Of a stretch of DNA of 64,000 nucleotides, positions 8,235 through 16,647 are shown piece after piece (within the stretch, counting starts at the first letter, position 1; every line of letters starts with the position of its first letter). The notes under the pieces are model-generated. The model saw only the letters and a program-made list of their open reading frames with translations, was not told the DNA's origin and made no database searches. The translations under genes and the position numbers were made by a program. Source of the stretch: WHSW01 sp963781265 (GTDB lineage Bacteria; Actinomycetota; Thermoleophilia; Solirubrobacterales; 70-9); assembly GCA_963781265.1 (NCBI GenBank), contig CAWAFH010000006.1, positions 22,401 through 86,400 on the forward strand. The letters run 5' to 3'.

Positions 8235-9412
8235 GCCGCTCACCGCTCGCCAGCCGCTCGACCGGATTCTTCCGGTCGCGGTGGGTCGAGGTGCCGGATG
8301 GGGTCGAGGAGCTCGATCCCGCGGCGCTGGCGCCCGGCTTTCGCGCCGCCGGGGTCGCCTGCGGGCTGAAGGCCGACGGCGGTACCGACGTCGGGCTCGT
8401 GACCTGCGACTCGGAATCGGTGCGGTCGGCCCTGCTGCTGACGCGCAACGCCGCGGCGGCGGCGCCGGTGCGCGTCTGCCGCGACGACTGCGATGCCGCC
8501 GCGATCCGTGCCGCCGTCGTCAACTCCGGCAACGCGAACGCCGCCACGGGCGAGCAGGGCTACGCCGATGCGCTCGCGATGCGGGACGCGGCCGCCGCGG
8601 CGATCGGGGCCGAGCCGCGCTCGGTCGCGGTCGCCGAGACCGGGGTGATCGGCGTGCCGCTGCGGGTCGGCGACGTGCTCAGGGGCGTCGGGGACGCCGC
8701 CGCGGCGCTCGCGGGCGACGGCGGCGGTGAGTTCACGGCCGCGATCATGACCACGGACTCGGGGCCGAAGGCGTGCACCGTGAGCGCCGGCGGGGTGACG
8801 GTCTCCGCCCAGGCGAAGGGCGCGGGGATGATCGAGCCGGGGTTCGCGACCATGCTCTGCTTCGTGCAGACCGACGCCGAGATCTCCGAGCCCGAGGCCG
8901 AGCTGCGCGCCGCCGTCGCCGGTTCGTTCGAGCGGATCACCGTCGACGGCCAGATGTCCACCAACGACACCGTGCTCCTGCAGGCGAGCGGCGCGGCCGG
9001 CGCTCCGTTGCCCGAGGGGCTGCTCGACGCGGTCCTCTTGCAGCTCGCGCTCGAGATCGTCGCCGACGGCGAGGGCGCGACGCGGGTCGGGCGGATCGAG
9101 GTCGACGGCGCCGCCGACGACGCCGAGGCCGAGCGGGTCGCGCGGGCGATCGCCAACTCACCGCTCGTGCAGACGGCGCTCTACGGGCGCGATCCGAACT
9201 GGGGGCGCATCGCGCAGGCGGCCGGGATGGCGCTCGCGGGCGAGGACGTCGGCGAGCTCGGCCCCGACGTGATCGACGCGGTGGCGCTCGGCGGCGAGGA
9301 CCCCGAGGCCGAGATCTCGCTGCGGCTCGACCGCGGCACGGGTTCGGCCCGCGTCTACTTCTCGGACCTCACCCACGAGTACATCCGGATCAACGCGGAG
9401 TACACGACGTGA
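8231..9412 (+). CDS. argJ: Bifunctional ornithine acetyltransferase/N-acetylglutamate synthase
   Basis: Transfers acetyl from N-acetylornithine to glutamate, recycling the acetyl group in arginine synthesis. The 393-residue precursor has the self-cleavage site of the family: the nucleophile is Thr207 in KGAGMIEPGFATML, giving alpha and beta chains. Other landmarks are NSGNANAATGEQG near residue 98 and the C-terminal PNWGRIAQAAGMA. GTG at 8231 overlaps the argC stop (GTGA). The final residues run directly into dispersed repeat copy B. Whether it is mono- or bifunctional cannot be told from sequence; no argA or argE is visible here. Confidence 0.95.
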   Translation: MSRSPLASRSTGFFRSRWVEVPDGVEELDPAALAPGFRAAGVACGLKADGGTDVGLVTCDSESVRSALLLTRNAAAAAPVRVCRDDCDAAAIRAAVVNSGNANAATGEQGYADALAMRDAAAAAIGAEPRSVAVAETGVIGVPLRVGDVLRGVGDAAAALAGDGGGEFTAAIMTTDSGPKACTVSAGGVTVSAQAKGAGMIEPGFATMLCFVQTDAEISEPEAELRAAVAGSFERITVDGQMSTNDTVLLQASGAAGAPLPEGLLDAVLLQLALEIVADGEGATRVGRIEVDGAADDAEAERVARAIANSPLVQTALYGRDPNWGRIAQAAGMALAGEDVGELGPDVIDAVALGGEDPEAEISLRLDRGTGSARVYFSDLTHEYIRINAEYTT

Positions 9413-9536
9413 GGAACTACTCCGGCCACGTCCTCCGGAATGACTCCGGCCACGTCCTCCGCTTTCGCACGGAACCTATGGTCCGCGGCTACGCCGCGGA
9501 CATCTCATGCTGCTTTCGCGTCCGGGCGTGCCGGGT
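9413..9536 (+). repeat. Dispersed repeat copy B with hairpin, argJ-argB gap
   Basis: Fills the argJ-argB gap. CTCCGGCCACGTCCTCCG occurs at 9420 and 9444 (24-base period). A 9-bp perfect stem, GTCCGCGGC (9481-9489) and GCCGCGGAC (9493-9501) with a TAC loop, follows, then CATGCTGCTTTCGCGTCCG. The terminal part contains an ATG at 9507 in frame with argB, so an N-terminally extended ArgB could be read out of the repeat. Confidence 0.8.
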
Positions 9537-9542
9537 GATCCG

Positions 9543-10382
9543 ATGACCGCTTCAGTGGAGACCCTGCTCGAGGCGCTCCCGTACATCCGGGAGTTCCACG
9601 GGCGGACCGTGGTGATCAAGTACGGTGGCGCCGCGATGACCGAGGAGTCGCTGCGCGACGACTTCGCCACCGACATCGTCCTGCTCAAGTACGTCGGCCT
9701 CAACCCGGTGATCGTCCACGGCGGTGGCCCGGACATCACCCGCTACATGGAGCGGCTCGGGATGGAGGTCAGGTTCGTCGAGGGGATGCGCGTCTCGGAC
9801 GCGGAGACGGTCGAGATCGCGAAGATGGTCCTGCTCGGCAAGGTGAACGCCGACATCGTCATGCGCCTCAACCGGCACGGCCAGCCGGCGGTCGGCCTCT
9901 CGGGCGAGGACGGGGCGCTGTTCGAGATCGAGCCGCACGAGCGCTCCGACGAGGTCGGATTCGTGGGCGAGATCGAGCGGGTCGAGGTCGACGTGCTCAA
10001 CCACATCGCCGCCGACTACATCCCCGTGATCGCCTCCGCCGGGGTCGACCGCGAGGGCAACTCCTACAACATCAACGCCGACACGGCGGCCGGCAAGGTC
10101 GCTGCGGCGCTCGGCGCGTTCAAGGCGATCTTCCTCACCGACGTCGCCGGGTGGCTCGCCGACCCCGCCGACGAGGGCTCGCTCATCACCCGCGCGACGG
10201 TCGCCGAGATCGAGGCGGCGCTGCCCTCGATCGACGGCGGCATGCGCCCGAAGCTCGCCGCCTGCGCGGAGGCGATCCGCGGCGGCGCCGGCTCGGCCCA
10301 CATCATCGACGGCCGCCGCCCGCACAGCCTGCTGCTCGAGCTGTTCACGATCGCCGGCATCGGCACCATGGTCGAGGGATGA
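9543..10382 (+). CDS. argB: N-acetylglutamate kinase
   Basis: Phosphorylates N-acetylglutamate, normally the feedback-controlled step of arginine synthesis. The 279-residue protein shows the amino-acid kinase fold: VVIKYGGAAM near residue 20, VIVHGGGPDI near 56, VGLSGEDG, NINADTAAGKVAAALGA, and FLTDVAG. I chose the ATG at 9543 because it matches the usual start of the family; the in-frame ATG at 9507 lies inside dispersed repeat copy B and would add twelve repeat-encoded residues. It overlaps argD by four bases. Confidence 0.96.
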   Translation: MTASVETLLEALPYIREFHGRTVVIKYGGAAMTEESLRDDFATDIVLLKYVGLNPVIVHGGGPDITRYMERLGMEVRFVEGMRVSDAETVEIAKMVLLGKVNADIVMRLNRHGQPAVGLSGEDGALFEIEPHERSDEVGFVGEIERVEVDVLNHIAADYIPVIASAGVDREGNSYNINADTAAGKVAAALGAFKAIFLTDVAGWLADPADEGSLITRATVAEIEAALPSIDGGMRPKLAACAEAIRGGAGSAHIIDGRRPHSLLLELFTIAGIGTMVEG

Positions 10383-11554
10383 GCGTCGAGGCGCTCCAGG
10401 CGCTCGAGTCGCGCTACGCGATCGACACCTACGCCCGCGCGCCGGTCGAGTTCGTGCGCGGGTCGGGCGCGCGCATCTGGGACGCCGACGGGCGCGAGTA
10501 CCTCGACTTCTTCGCTGGGCTCTCGGTCCACAACGCCGGCCACTGCCACCCCCGGATCGTCGGTGCGATCACCGAGCAGGCGGCGCTGAGCGCCGGCAAC
10601 TCGAACCTCTTCTACTCCGCGCCGGCGATGCGGCTGTCCGAACGGCTCGCGAGCTCGAGCCTCGGCGGCCGCGTCTTCCTCTGTAACTCGGGCGCCGAGG
10701 CGAGCGAGGGCGCGATCAAGCTGGTTCGCAAGCGGGCCCACCTCGCCGGCATCGACCAGCCCGAGATCGTCACCCTCGAGGGCGCGTTTCACGGCCGCAC
10801 GCTCGGGGCGCTCGCGGCGACCCCGAAGCTCGCGCGCGATGACCTGTTCGGCCCGCTCCCGCGCGGCTTCGTCGCGGTGCCCCGCGACGACCCCGACGCC
10901 CTCCGCGCGGCCGTCGGCGAGCGCACGGCGGCGGTGATGATCGAGCCGATCCAGGGCGAGGCGGGGATCTTCCCGATCGCCGCTGAGGTCCTGCTCGCGG
11001 CCCGCGACGCCTGCGACGCGGCCGGCGCCGCCCTCGTGTTCGACGAGGTCCAGTGTGGAATGGGGAGGACCGGGAGCCTGTGGGCCTACGAGCAGCTCGG
11101 CGTGCGGCCCGACGTGCTCACCTCCGCCAAGGCGCTCGGCGGCGGCCTGCCGGCCGGCGCGGTGATCACCGCCCCCGAACTGGCCGAGGTGCTCGGTCGC
11201 GGCGACCACGGCTCGACCTTCGCCGGGGCGCCGATCGTCGCCGCCGCGGCCCTCGCGACCCTGGATGTGATCGACGACCCGGCGCTGCTCGCGGAGGTCA
11301 CGAGGCTCGGCGACCGCCTCCGCGCCGGGCTCGGCGAGATCGACGGGATCGCCGAGGTCCGCGGCCGTGGGCTGATGGTCGGCGTCAGCCTCGCTGAGGG
11401 CCTCGACGCGGCGGCCACCGGGGCGCGGGCACTCGAGCTCGGACTCGTCCTCAACGTCCCGGGGGACCGCATGCTGCGCTTCCTGCCGCCGCTGGTGATC
11501 GGGGACGCCGAGGTCGACGAGGCACTCGGGATTGTCGTCGAGGCCCTCGCGTAG
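10379..11554 (+). CDS. argD: Acetylornithine aminotransferase
   Basis: PLP-dependent class III aminotransferase converting N-acetylglutamate semialdehyde to N-acetylornithine; 391 residues. Key features are CNSGAEASEGAIKL, the GAFHGRTLGAL segment, the PLP-ring aspartate in VFDEVQCGMGRTG, and the Schiff-base lysine Lys251 in SAKALGGGLPAG. The ATG at 10379 overlaps the argB stop. It is the last gene of the argCJBD run. argF, argR and argH do not follow, while argG lies about 20 kb downstream. Confidence 0.95.
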   Translation: MSVEALQALESRYAIDTYARAPVEFVRGSGARIWDADGREYLDFFAGLSVHNAGHCHPRIVGAITEQAALSAGNSNLFYSAPAMRLSERLASSSLGGRVFLCNSGAEASEGAIKLVRKRAHLAGIDQPEIVTLEGAFHGRTLGALAATPKLARDDLFGPLPRGFVAVPRDDPDALRAAVGERTAAVMIEPIQGEAGIFPIAAEVLLAARDACDAAGAALVFDEVQCGMGRTGSLWAYEQLGVRPDVLTSAKALGGGLPAGAVITAPELAEVLGRGDHGSTFAGAPIVAAAALATLDVIDDPALLAEVTRLGDRLRAGLGEIDGIAEVRGRGLMVGVSLAEGLDAAATGARALELGLVLNVPGDRMLRFLPPLVIGDAEVDEALGIVVEALA

Positions 11555-11564
11555 AGTTCCGCGC

Positions 11565-11981
11565 GTGCACGAGGACCCGACCAGGCGCATGGACGTCCCG
11601 CCGCGCGGCGGCGACCACGGCGGCGGCTACGGCGAGCCGCCGGGAGAGCCGCCGAGCCCGGGGATGAGCGGCGGCATGAAGGCGCTGATCGTCGTGCTGG
11701 TCGCTGCCGTGCTCGGGCTCGGGATCGCGCTCGCTGTCGTCTCGGGCGGCGGTGACGACGAGAGCACGACCAGCTCCGTGAGCTCGACCACGACGACCAC
11801 CGCTTCGACGACGACCTCGACCACCTCGTCCTCGACGACCAGCTCGACGACCACGACGACTCCGACCACGACGAGCACGACGACCACCGCGCCGACCACG
11901 ACCTCGTCCACGGTCTCGACCAGCACGACCACGGATCTCGGCACGGTCACCGAGGGCAGCGGAGGCACGGAGTCGCCATAG
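11565..11981 (+). CDS. Single-span membrane protein with Thr/Ser-rich stalk
   Basis: A 138-residue protein of unknown function. A Pro/Gly-rich cytoplasmic N-terminus is followed by one hydrophobic helix (KALIVVLVAAVLGLGIALAVV, about residues 38-58), then about 70 residues almost entirely Ser and Thr, and a Gly/Glu tail. The layout suggests an N-terminally anchored extracellular stalk, possibly O-mannosylated. GTG at 11565 begins 10 bases after argD; the ATG at 11589 is an alternative. The Thr/Ser codons make a low-complexity ACC/ACG/TCG tract. No catalytic motif is visible. Confidence 0.7.
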   Translation: MHEDPTRRMDVPPRGGDHGGGYGEPPGEPPSPGMSGGMKALIVVLVAAVLGLGIALAVVSGGGDDESTTSSVSSTTTTTASTTTSTTSSSTTSSTTTTTPTTTSTTTTAPTTTSSTVSTSTTTDLGTVTEGSGGTESP

Positions 11982-12040
11982 CTGCGGGGTCGACGCCTGA
12001 CGGCGGCCTCACGGCCGCGCCGAGCTCGGGCGCCAGGCCA

Positions 12041-13363
12041 TTGGCCGAGGGGCTCGCCTGGCTGTGGCGCCTCGGCCCGGTCGGCGACCGCCCGACGGCG
12101 GGCGCGGTCGCGATCGGCGGGGTCGACGAGGCGGGCGAGCTCGACGCCGCGGTTCGCGCCGGGTCGGCTGCCGGCGCGATCGTGCTCGCGCCGGAGCCCG
12201 GTCCCGAGGCCGGGCCGGTGCCGGCGCGCCGCTCGCGTCGCGGCGTGGCCCGCTTCGCCCGCCGGGCGAGGGTGTATGGCGACTTCACCGTCTTCGCCGG
12301 CGGCCGGACGGTCGTCCGGACCCGGATCGGCGACCACGCCGTCCTGCTCGGCGACCGAGTCCTCGCCGTCGGCGCCGACCTGGTCGGCCGCTGGGGATAC
12401 ATGGGCGCCTACTGGGCGCTCTCGCCGATCGAGGAGCTGCTGGTCGAGGTGCTCGATCACCCGCTGTTGAAGCTGCCCCCGCTCGGCTCGGTGCGCATCG
12501 ACGACGTTCCCGGGACCGCGCAGCTGCAGCTCGAGGAGCGGGCCAAGGACGATGACTTCTCGACCAAGCGGATGCGCGGCCTGCATCGGGTCTACAAGGA
12601 CGCCGGGGCGATGCTCAGCGTCGCGGTTCCGGCGCGGGCGCTCGAGGACGGTGAGCCGGTGCCGCTCGAGCAGGTCTGGCCGCGCGGCATGCAGGCCTTG
12701 CGCGACGGCGTCGCGGACGGGGTGTTCGACCCGGTCTGCCACGGCTGGCTGCACTTCGACTCCGAGGCGAGCACCGACGATCGGATCGAGCCACGCGAGT
12801 TCCTGCGCCTCGACCGCGAAGAGGCGGGGAGGAGAATCGACGCGGCGCTGGCCTGGCAGCGCGAGCAGCTCGGCGACCCGGGCACCTTCGTCGCCCCCGC
12901 CTGGGGCTACAGCGAGGGTGCGCTGGCAGCCCTCGCCGAGCGGGGCCTTCCGGCCTGGCACCGGGCGGCGCCGGCGCCCCTGATCGCCGACGGCAACCCG
13001 CGCGAGACCCTGATCGGCGCCGGGGACCCGCGCGGCGGCGTCTTTCGCCTCGACTACGGCTCCTTGCAGCGGCTCGCCGCGGCCGGCATCCCGCCGACGC
13101 CGGTCCTGCACGGCGGCCTGCTCGACGATCGGCTCGCGGCGCGGGTGAAGCGCGACGCGCTGATCTACGCCCGGCTCCTGCACAGGCGCGACGCGGCGCG
13201 GCTGCCGTTGATCGAGGGGATCAACTGGGTGGGCGCCGCCGAGCTCGTCGCGCGCTACCGGGCTCACGATGCGTCCGCGGTCAACGGGCGCGAGCCGCGC
13301 CTCGCGCCCGGCGCCGAGGCCGTCGTCCGCGACCGCGACGGCGTCCGCACGGTCCGCGGTTGA
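12041..13363 (+). CDS. Polysaccharide deacetylase-like protein (NodB/DUF2334 type)
   Basis: A 440-residue protein whose middle and C-terminal parts resemble NodB-fold deacetylases: SVRIDDVPGT near 150 supplies an Asp-Asp pair, CHGWLHFDSEAS near 235 could give the metal His residues, and FVAPAWGYSEGALAALAERG resembles the later barrel strands. No signal peptide is evident. Start is TTG at 12041; the frame stays open upstream but offers no better start. It begins the polysaccharide region and ends five bases before a glycosyltransferase, so it likely acts on a glycan, but its substrate and activity are uncertain. Confidence 0.6.
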   Translation: MAEGLAWLWRLGPVGDRPTAGAVAIGGVDEAGELDAAVRAGSAAGAIVLAPEPGPEAGPVPARRSRRGVARFARRARVYGDFTVFAGGRTVVRTRIGDHAVLLGDRVLAVGADLVGRWGYMGAYWALSPIEELLVEVLDHPLLKLPPLGSVRIDDVPGTAQLQLEERAKDDDFSTKRMRGLHRVYKDAGAMLSVAVPARALEDGEPVPLEQVWPRGMQALRDGVADGVFDPVCHGWLHFDSEASTDDRIEPREFLRLDREEAGRRIDAALAWQREQLGDPGTFVAPAWGYSEGALAALAERGLPAWHRAAPAPLIADGNPRETLIGAGDPRGGVFRLDYGSLQRLAAAGIPPTPVLHGGLLDDRLAARVKRDALIYARLLHRRDAARLPLIEGINWVGAAELVARYRAHDASAVNGREPRLAPGAEAVVRDRDGVRTVRG

Positions 13364-13367
13364 GCGG

Positions 13368-14579
13368 ATGCGGGTCGTCTTCTTCAGCCAGTTCTTCGCT
13401 CCCGAGGTGACCGCGTCGCGCGCCCGCGCGCAGGCGTTCGCCGAGGGCCTCGCCGGGCGCGGCCACGAGGTCGAGGTGATCTGCGAGGTGCCCAACCACC
13501 CGGACGGGATCGTCCAGGAGGGTTACGGCGATCGCTGGTTCGACCGTCGCCGGCTCGACGGATATGAGGTCAACTACGTGCGCGTCTCGACCAGCCCGGT
13601 GAAGACGACCCGCAGCCGGCTGCTGCTCTACGGGACCTACGCGGCCTCCTCGCTCGCAGCCGCTTCGGTCAGCCGGCGTCCCGACGTGATCCTCGCCACC
13701 TCGCCGCCCCTGCCCGTCGCCGCGGCCGCCGCGGCCGCCGCGGCGCGCCATCGGGTGCCGTGGGTGATGGACGTGCGCGACCTCTGGCCGGAGGCGGCCG
13801 TGATCCTCGGCGAGCTCCGCGGCGAGCGAGCGATCGCGGCCGCCGAGCGGCTCGAGCGGGGGCTGTACCGCCGGGCCGCCCGGATCATCACGGTGACCGA
13901 GCCGTTTCGCGAGCAGATCGCGGACCGCGGCGGCGCGGGCAAGACCGAGGTGATCCCGAACGGGACCACCGAGATGTGGGTCGAGGCGGGGCTCGCGGCT
14001 CCCGATCGGCCAGCGGCCGGCTTCCCCGACGACCGGTTCACCTGGGTCTACGGCGGCAACCTCGGGATCGCTCAGGGGCTCGAACACGCGGTCGCAGCGG
14101 CCGGGCTGCTCGGCGAGGGCTTTCGCCTCGTTCTGCTCGGCGGCGGCCCGCAGCGCGCTGAGCTCGGCCGCCTCGCGGAAGCCCTCCCGCCGGGCTCCGT
14201 CGAGTTTCGCGAGCCCGTCCAGCCAGCCGAGGCCGCTGCGATGCTGCGGGCCGCGGACGCGCTGCTGGTCTCGCTCGGGCCGGAGCCGGAGCTGGCCAAG
14301 TTCGTCCCGTCGAAGCTGTTCGACTACTGCGCGCTCGGGCGTCCGGTGGTGCTCGCGGCGAGCGGGGAGGCCCCCCGCCTGGCTCGCGCGGGCGATGCCG
14401 CGGTCGCGGTCGCGCCCGGAGATCCCGCGGCGCTGGCCGAAGCCGTGCGGAGCCTGCGCGACGATCCGGAGAGCGCCGCGCGGCTCGCCGCCGCCGGCCC
14501 GCGATTCGCCGACAACTACCGCCGCGAGCGACAGATCGAGCGCCTCGAGCGGGTCCTGGCCGACGCGGTGCGACGGTGA
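13368..14579 (+). CDS. GT4-family glycosyltransferase
   Basis: Predicted cytoplasmic, retaining GT-B glycosyltransferase (403 residues) for polysaccharide assembly. The N-terminus MRVVFFSQFFAPEVTASRAR and VMDVRDLWPEAAVIL resemble the WbuB-like branch that adds sugars to undecaprenyl-linked intermediates. The C-terminal domain has the nucleotide-sugar region FVPSKLFDYCALGRPVVLA, replacing the stricter E-x7-E. The ATG at 13368 was preferred over upstream in-frame codons because homology begins there. It overlaps the next glycosyltransferase by four bases, implying co-translation. Donor and acceptor are unknown. Confidence 0.88.
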   Translation: MRVVFFSQFFAPEVTASRARAQAFAEGLAGRGHEVEVICEVPNHPDGIVQEGYGDRWFDRRRLDGYEVNYVRVSTSPVKTTRSRLLLYGTYAASSLAAASVSRRPDVILATSPPLPVAAAAAAAAARHRVPWVMDVRDLWPEAAVILGELRGERAIAAAERLERGLYRRAARIITVTEPFREQIADRGGAGKTEVIPNGTTEMWVEAGLAAPDRPAAGFPDDRFTWVYGGNLGIAQGLEHAVAAAGLLGEGFRLVLLGGGPQRAELGRLAEALPPGSVEFREPVQPAEAAAMLRAADALLVSLGPEPELAKFVPSKLFDYCALGRPVVLAASGEAPRLARAGDAAVAVAPGDPAALAEAVRSLRDDPESAARLAAAGPRFADNYRRERQIERLERVLADAVRR

Positions 14580-15694
14580 GCGACCGGCCGCGGGCCCGCG
14601 TCCTGCTGCTGTCCGACTACGGCGGCTCCTACGGCGGCTCGTTCGTGCCGATGCTCCGCGCGATCGCGGCCGAGGCCGGGGCCAGGGGGATCGTCGCCGC
14701 CTGTGGCTTCACCCCGGTGGCCCGCGGGCGCGACTGGGTCCGCGACCTCGAGGCGGATGGGCTCGAGGTCCGGTTCGCCCCGGCCACCGGCCGCGGGACG
14801 TTGCGCGACTGGATCGCGGCCTGGCTCGCCGAGCTCGACGAGCCGGTCGTCATCCACACCCACTTCACCGGGTTCGAGCTGCCCGCCGTGGCGGCGGCGG
14901 ACGGCGCTCCGGTCCTCTGGCATATCCACAGTCATCTGCCGAGCTCGCCCGGCCTGCTTGCCCGCGGCGTCGCGAAGTTCACGTGGTTCGGACGGCGCGT
15001 CGCCGGGATCGTCTGCGTCAGCGAAGCGCTCGCGAAGGCGGTCCGCCACCGCGGCGCACCGCGGTCGAAGATCGTCGTGGTCCGCAACGGCGTCGACACG
15101 GCGCGCTTCGGTCTGGTCGACACCGCGGAGCGCGATCGAGCGCGAGCGGAGCTCGGGCTCCCCGCCGACGCCCCCGTCTGGATGCACGTCGGGTGGGACT
15201 GGGAGGCGAAGGGCGGGCCGCTGTTCACCGCCGCGCTGAGCAGGATGCGGGCCGCCGGATCGCGGGCGGTCGGGCTCTCGGTCGGCGGCGGGTCCGCGGC
15301 CCGGGCCGCGGCGGTCGCCCTCGACCTGCCGCTGGCCGTGGTCGAGCCGGACGCCGACGTGCGCCGGTTCTACGCCGCCGCGGATGCGCTCGCGGCGTCG
15401 AGCGCGGGGGAGGGAGCTCCGTTCGCGATCCTCGAGGCGCTCAGCTGCGGTCGCGCCGTGGTCGCGACGGATGTCCCGGGCCACCGGCTCTCGCCGCGAC
15501 CCCCGGCGGCCTTCCGACTCGCGCCGGCGACGCCCGACGGGTTCGCGCTGGCCGCCCGTGAAACCCTCGAGCGAGCGCCCGAGGCCGCTCGCCGCGAGGC
15601 CGCCGAGGCGCATGACTGGGTGGTGGCCAACCGGGCGCTCGAGCTCACCGCGAGCCGGGTCGCCGATCTCTACGAGGTTGCGCTCGGCGGCTGA
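14576..15694 (+). CDS. GT4-family glycosyltransferase
   Basis: A second GT-B enzyme of 372 residues starting at GTG 14576 inside the previous stop. The N-terminus ARVLLLSDYGGSYGGSF, the acceptor-domain strand WHIHSHLPSSPGLL, and the C-terminal SSAGEGAPFAILEALSCGRAVVATD (with E-x7-E-like spacing) are typical. It probably adds a sugar to the same repeat unit as its upstream neighbour. Its 3' end overlaps the convergent GT2 gene by 25 bases. Specificity cannot be assigned. Confidence 0.85.
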   Translation: MSDRPRARVLLLSDYGGSYGGSFVPMLRAIAAEAGARGIVAACGFTPVARGRDWVRDLEADGLEVRFAPATGRGTLRDWIAAWLAELDEPVVIHTHFTGFELPAVAAADGAPVLWHIHSHLPSSPGLLARGVAKFTWFGRRVAGIVCVSEALAKAVRHRGAPRSKIVVVRNGVDTARFGLVDTAERDRARAELGLPADAPVWMHVGWDWEAKGGPLFTAALSRMRAAGSRAVGLSVGGGSAARAAAVALDLPLAVVEPDADVRRFYAAADALAASSAGEGAPFAILEALSCGRAVVATDVPGHRLSPRPPAAFRLAPATPDGFALAARETLERAPEAARREAAEAHDWVVANRALELTASRVADLYEVALGG

Positions 15695-16638
15695 TCCGGG
15701 CCCTTGGGCGAGAGCTCGGGAAACGCCGCGAGTACGGTCGGCGGCGGACGATCCATGTAGATCCGCTCGCCCAGGAGCGTGTCGCGAGCGGAGACGGCCG
15801 CGGCCCGCATGCGGCGCGTGGCGCGCTGGACCGAGCCCCGTCGGCCACCATGTCCCTGTTCGATCGCGATCGCGCGCGTGCGGTCCTCGAACGCCTGTCG
15901 CGCCGCCTCGGGCAGGCGCTTGTCGGCCAGCGCCCGCTCGATCACACGCCTCAGACCCTCCGTCATCATCGGGTCATCCTTGGACTGCGAGTCCGCGCGA
16001 TCGCGCTGCAGCAGGAGCGGCTCCGGGGCCACCAGCACGGCTCCCCGCCCGCTGAGCAGGATGCGCAGCCACAGGTCGTAGTCATCGACGCCGAACACGT
16101 CGGTGTGAAACCCCTCGACCTGCTCGAGCGCCTCGCGGCGAACGGTCGCCGAGCTCATCACGAAGTTCGCCCTGGCGAGCGCCACGACGATGCCCTCCCA
16201 GGAAGCGTCGGCCGCCGGGGCGGGGCGGGACTGCAGCTCGGTTCGCCGGCGGATCCTCAGCGTCGCGTCGTCGAGGCTCCAGGCATCGCAGTACGCGAAG
16301 CCCGCGTCGGCCTCTGCGTCGAGCGCGGCCCCCATGCGGTCGAGGTAGGTGGGCATCCAGAGGTCGTCGTTGTCGAGAAAGCTGACGTAGTCGGCCGACG
16401 TCTCGCGGATGCCGGTGTTGCGCGCGCCGGCGGTCCCCGCGTTCGGCTGCTCGACGAGGCGAACCCGCGGGTCGTCCTCGGCGAGTCCGGCGACGATCGC
16501 CGGGGTCGCGTCCGCCGAGCCGTCGTCGACGACGACGAGTTCGAGATCGATCGCGCTCTGCGCCGTCACCGAGCCGATCGTCTGGGCGATCGTGCGCTCG
16601 GCGTTGTACGCCGGGATGACGACGCTGAAGCGGGGCAT
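15670..16638 (-). CDS. GT2-family glycosyltransferase
   Basis: An inverting GT-A glycosyltransferase of 322 residues. It begins FSVVIPAYNAERTIAQTIGS, has the nucleotide-binding VVVDDGSADAT, the metal-binding FLDNDDLW (a DxD-type motif), and the later FGVDDYDLWLRIL with the catalytic-base region. A basic C-terminal extension follows. It sits nine bases downstream of the flippase on the same strand, so the two are probably one transcription unit. No membrane segment is seen, so it is likely peripheral to the cytoplasmic membrane. Confidence 0.9.
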   Translation of the reverse strand: MPRFSVVIPAYNAERTIAQTIGSVTAQSAIDLELVVVDDGSADATPAIVAGLAEDDPRVRLVEQPNAGTAGARNTGIRETSADYVSFLDNDDLWMPTYLDRMGAALDAEADAGFAYCDAWSLDDATLRIRRRTELQSRPAPAADASWEGIVVALARANFVMSSATVRREALEQVEGFHTDVFGVDDYDLWLRILLSGRGAVLVAPEPLLLQRDRADSQSKDDPMMTEGLRRVIERALADKRLPEAARQAFEDRTRAIAIEQGHGGRRGSVQRATRRMRAAAVSARDTLLGERIYMDRPPPTVLAAFPELSPKGPDQPPSATS

Positions 16639-16647
16639 GGGAGCAGG

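Noticed and set aside
11760..11950. Tandem DNA repeat suggesting a CRISPR or satellite
   Set aside because: The repetition is codon-level low complexity encoding a Ser/Thr-rich stalk, with no fixed repeat-spacer pattern.
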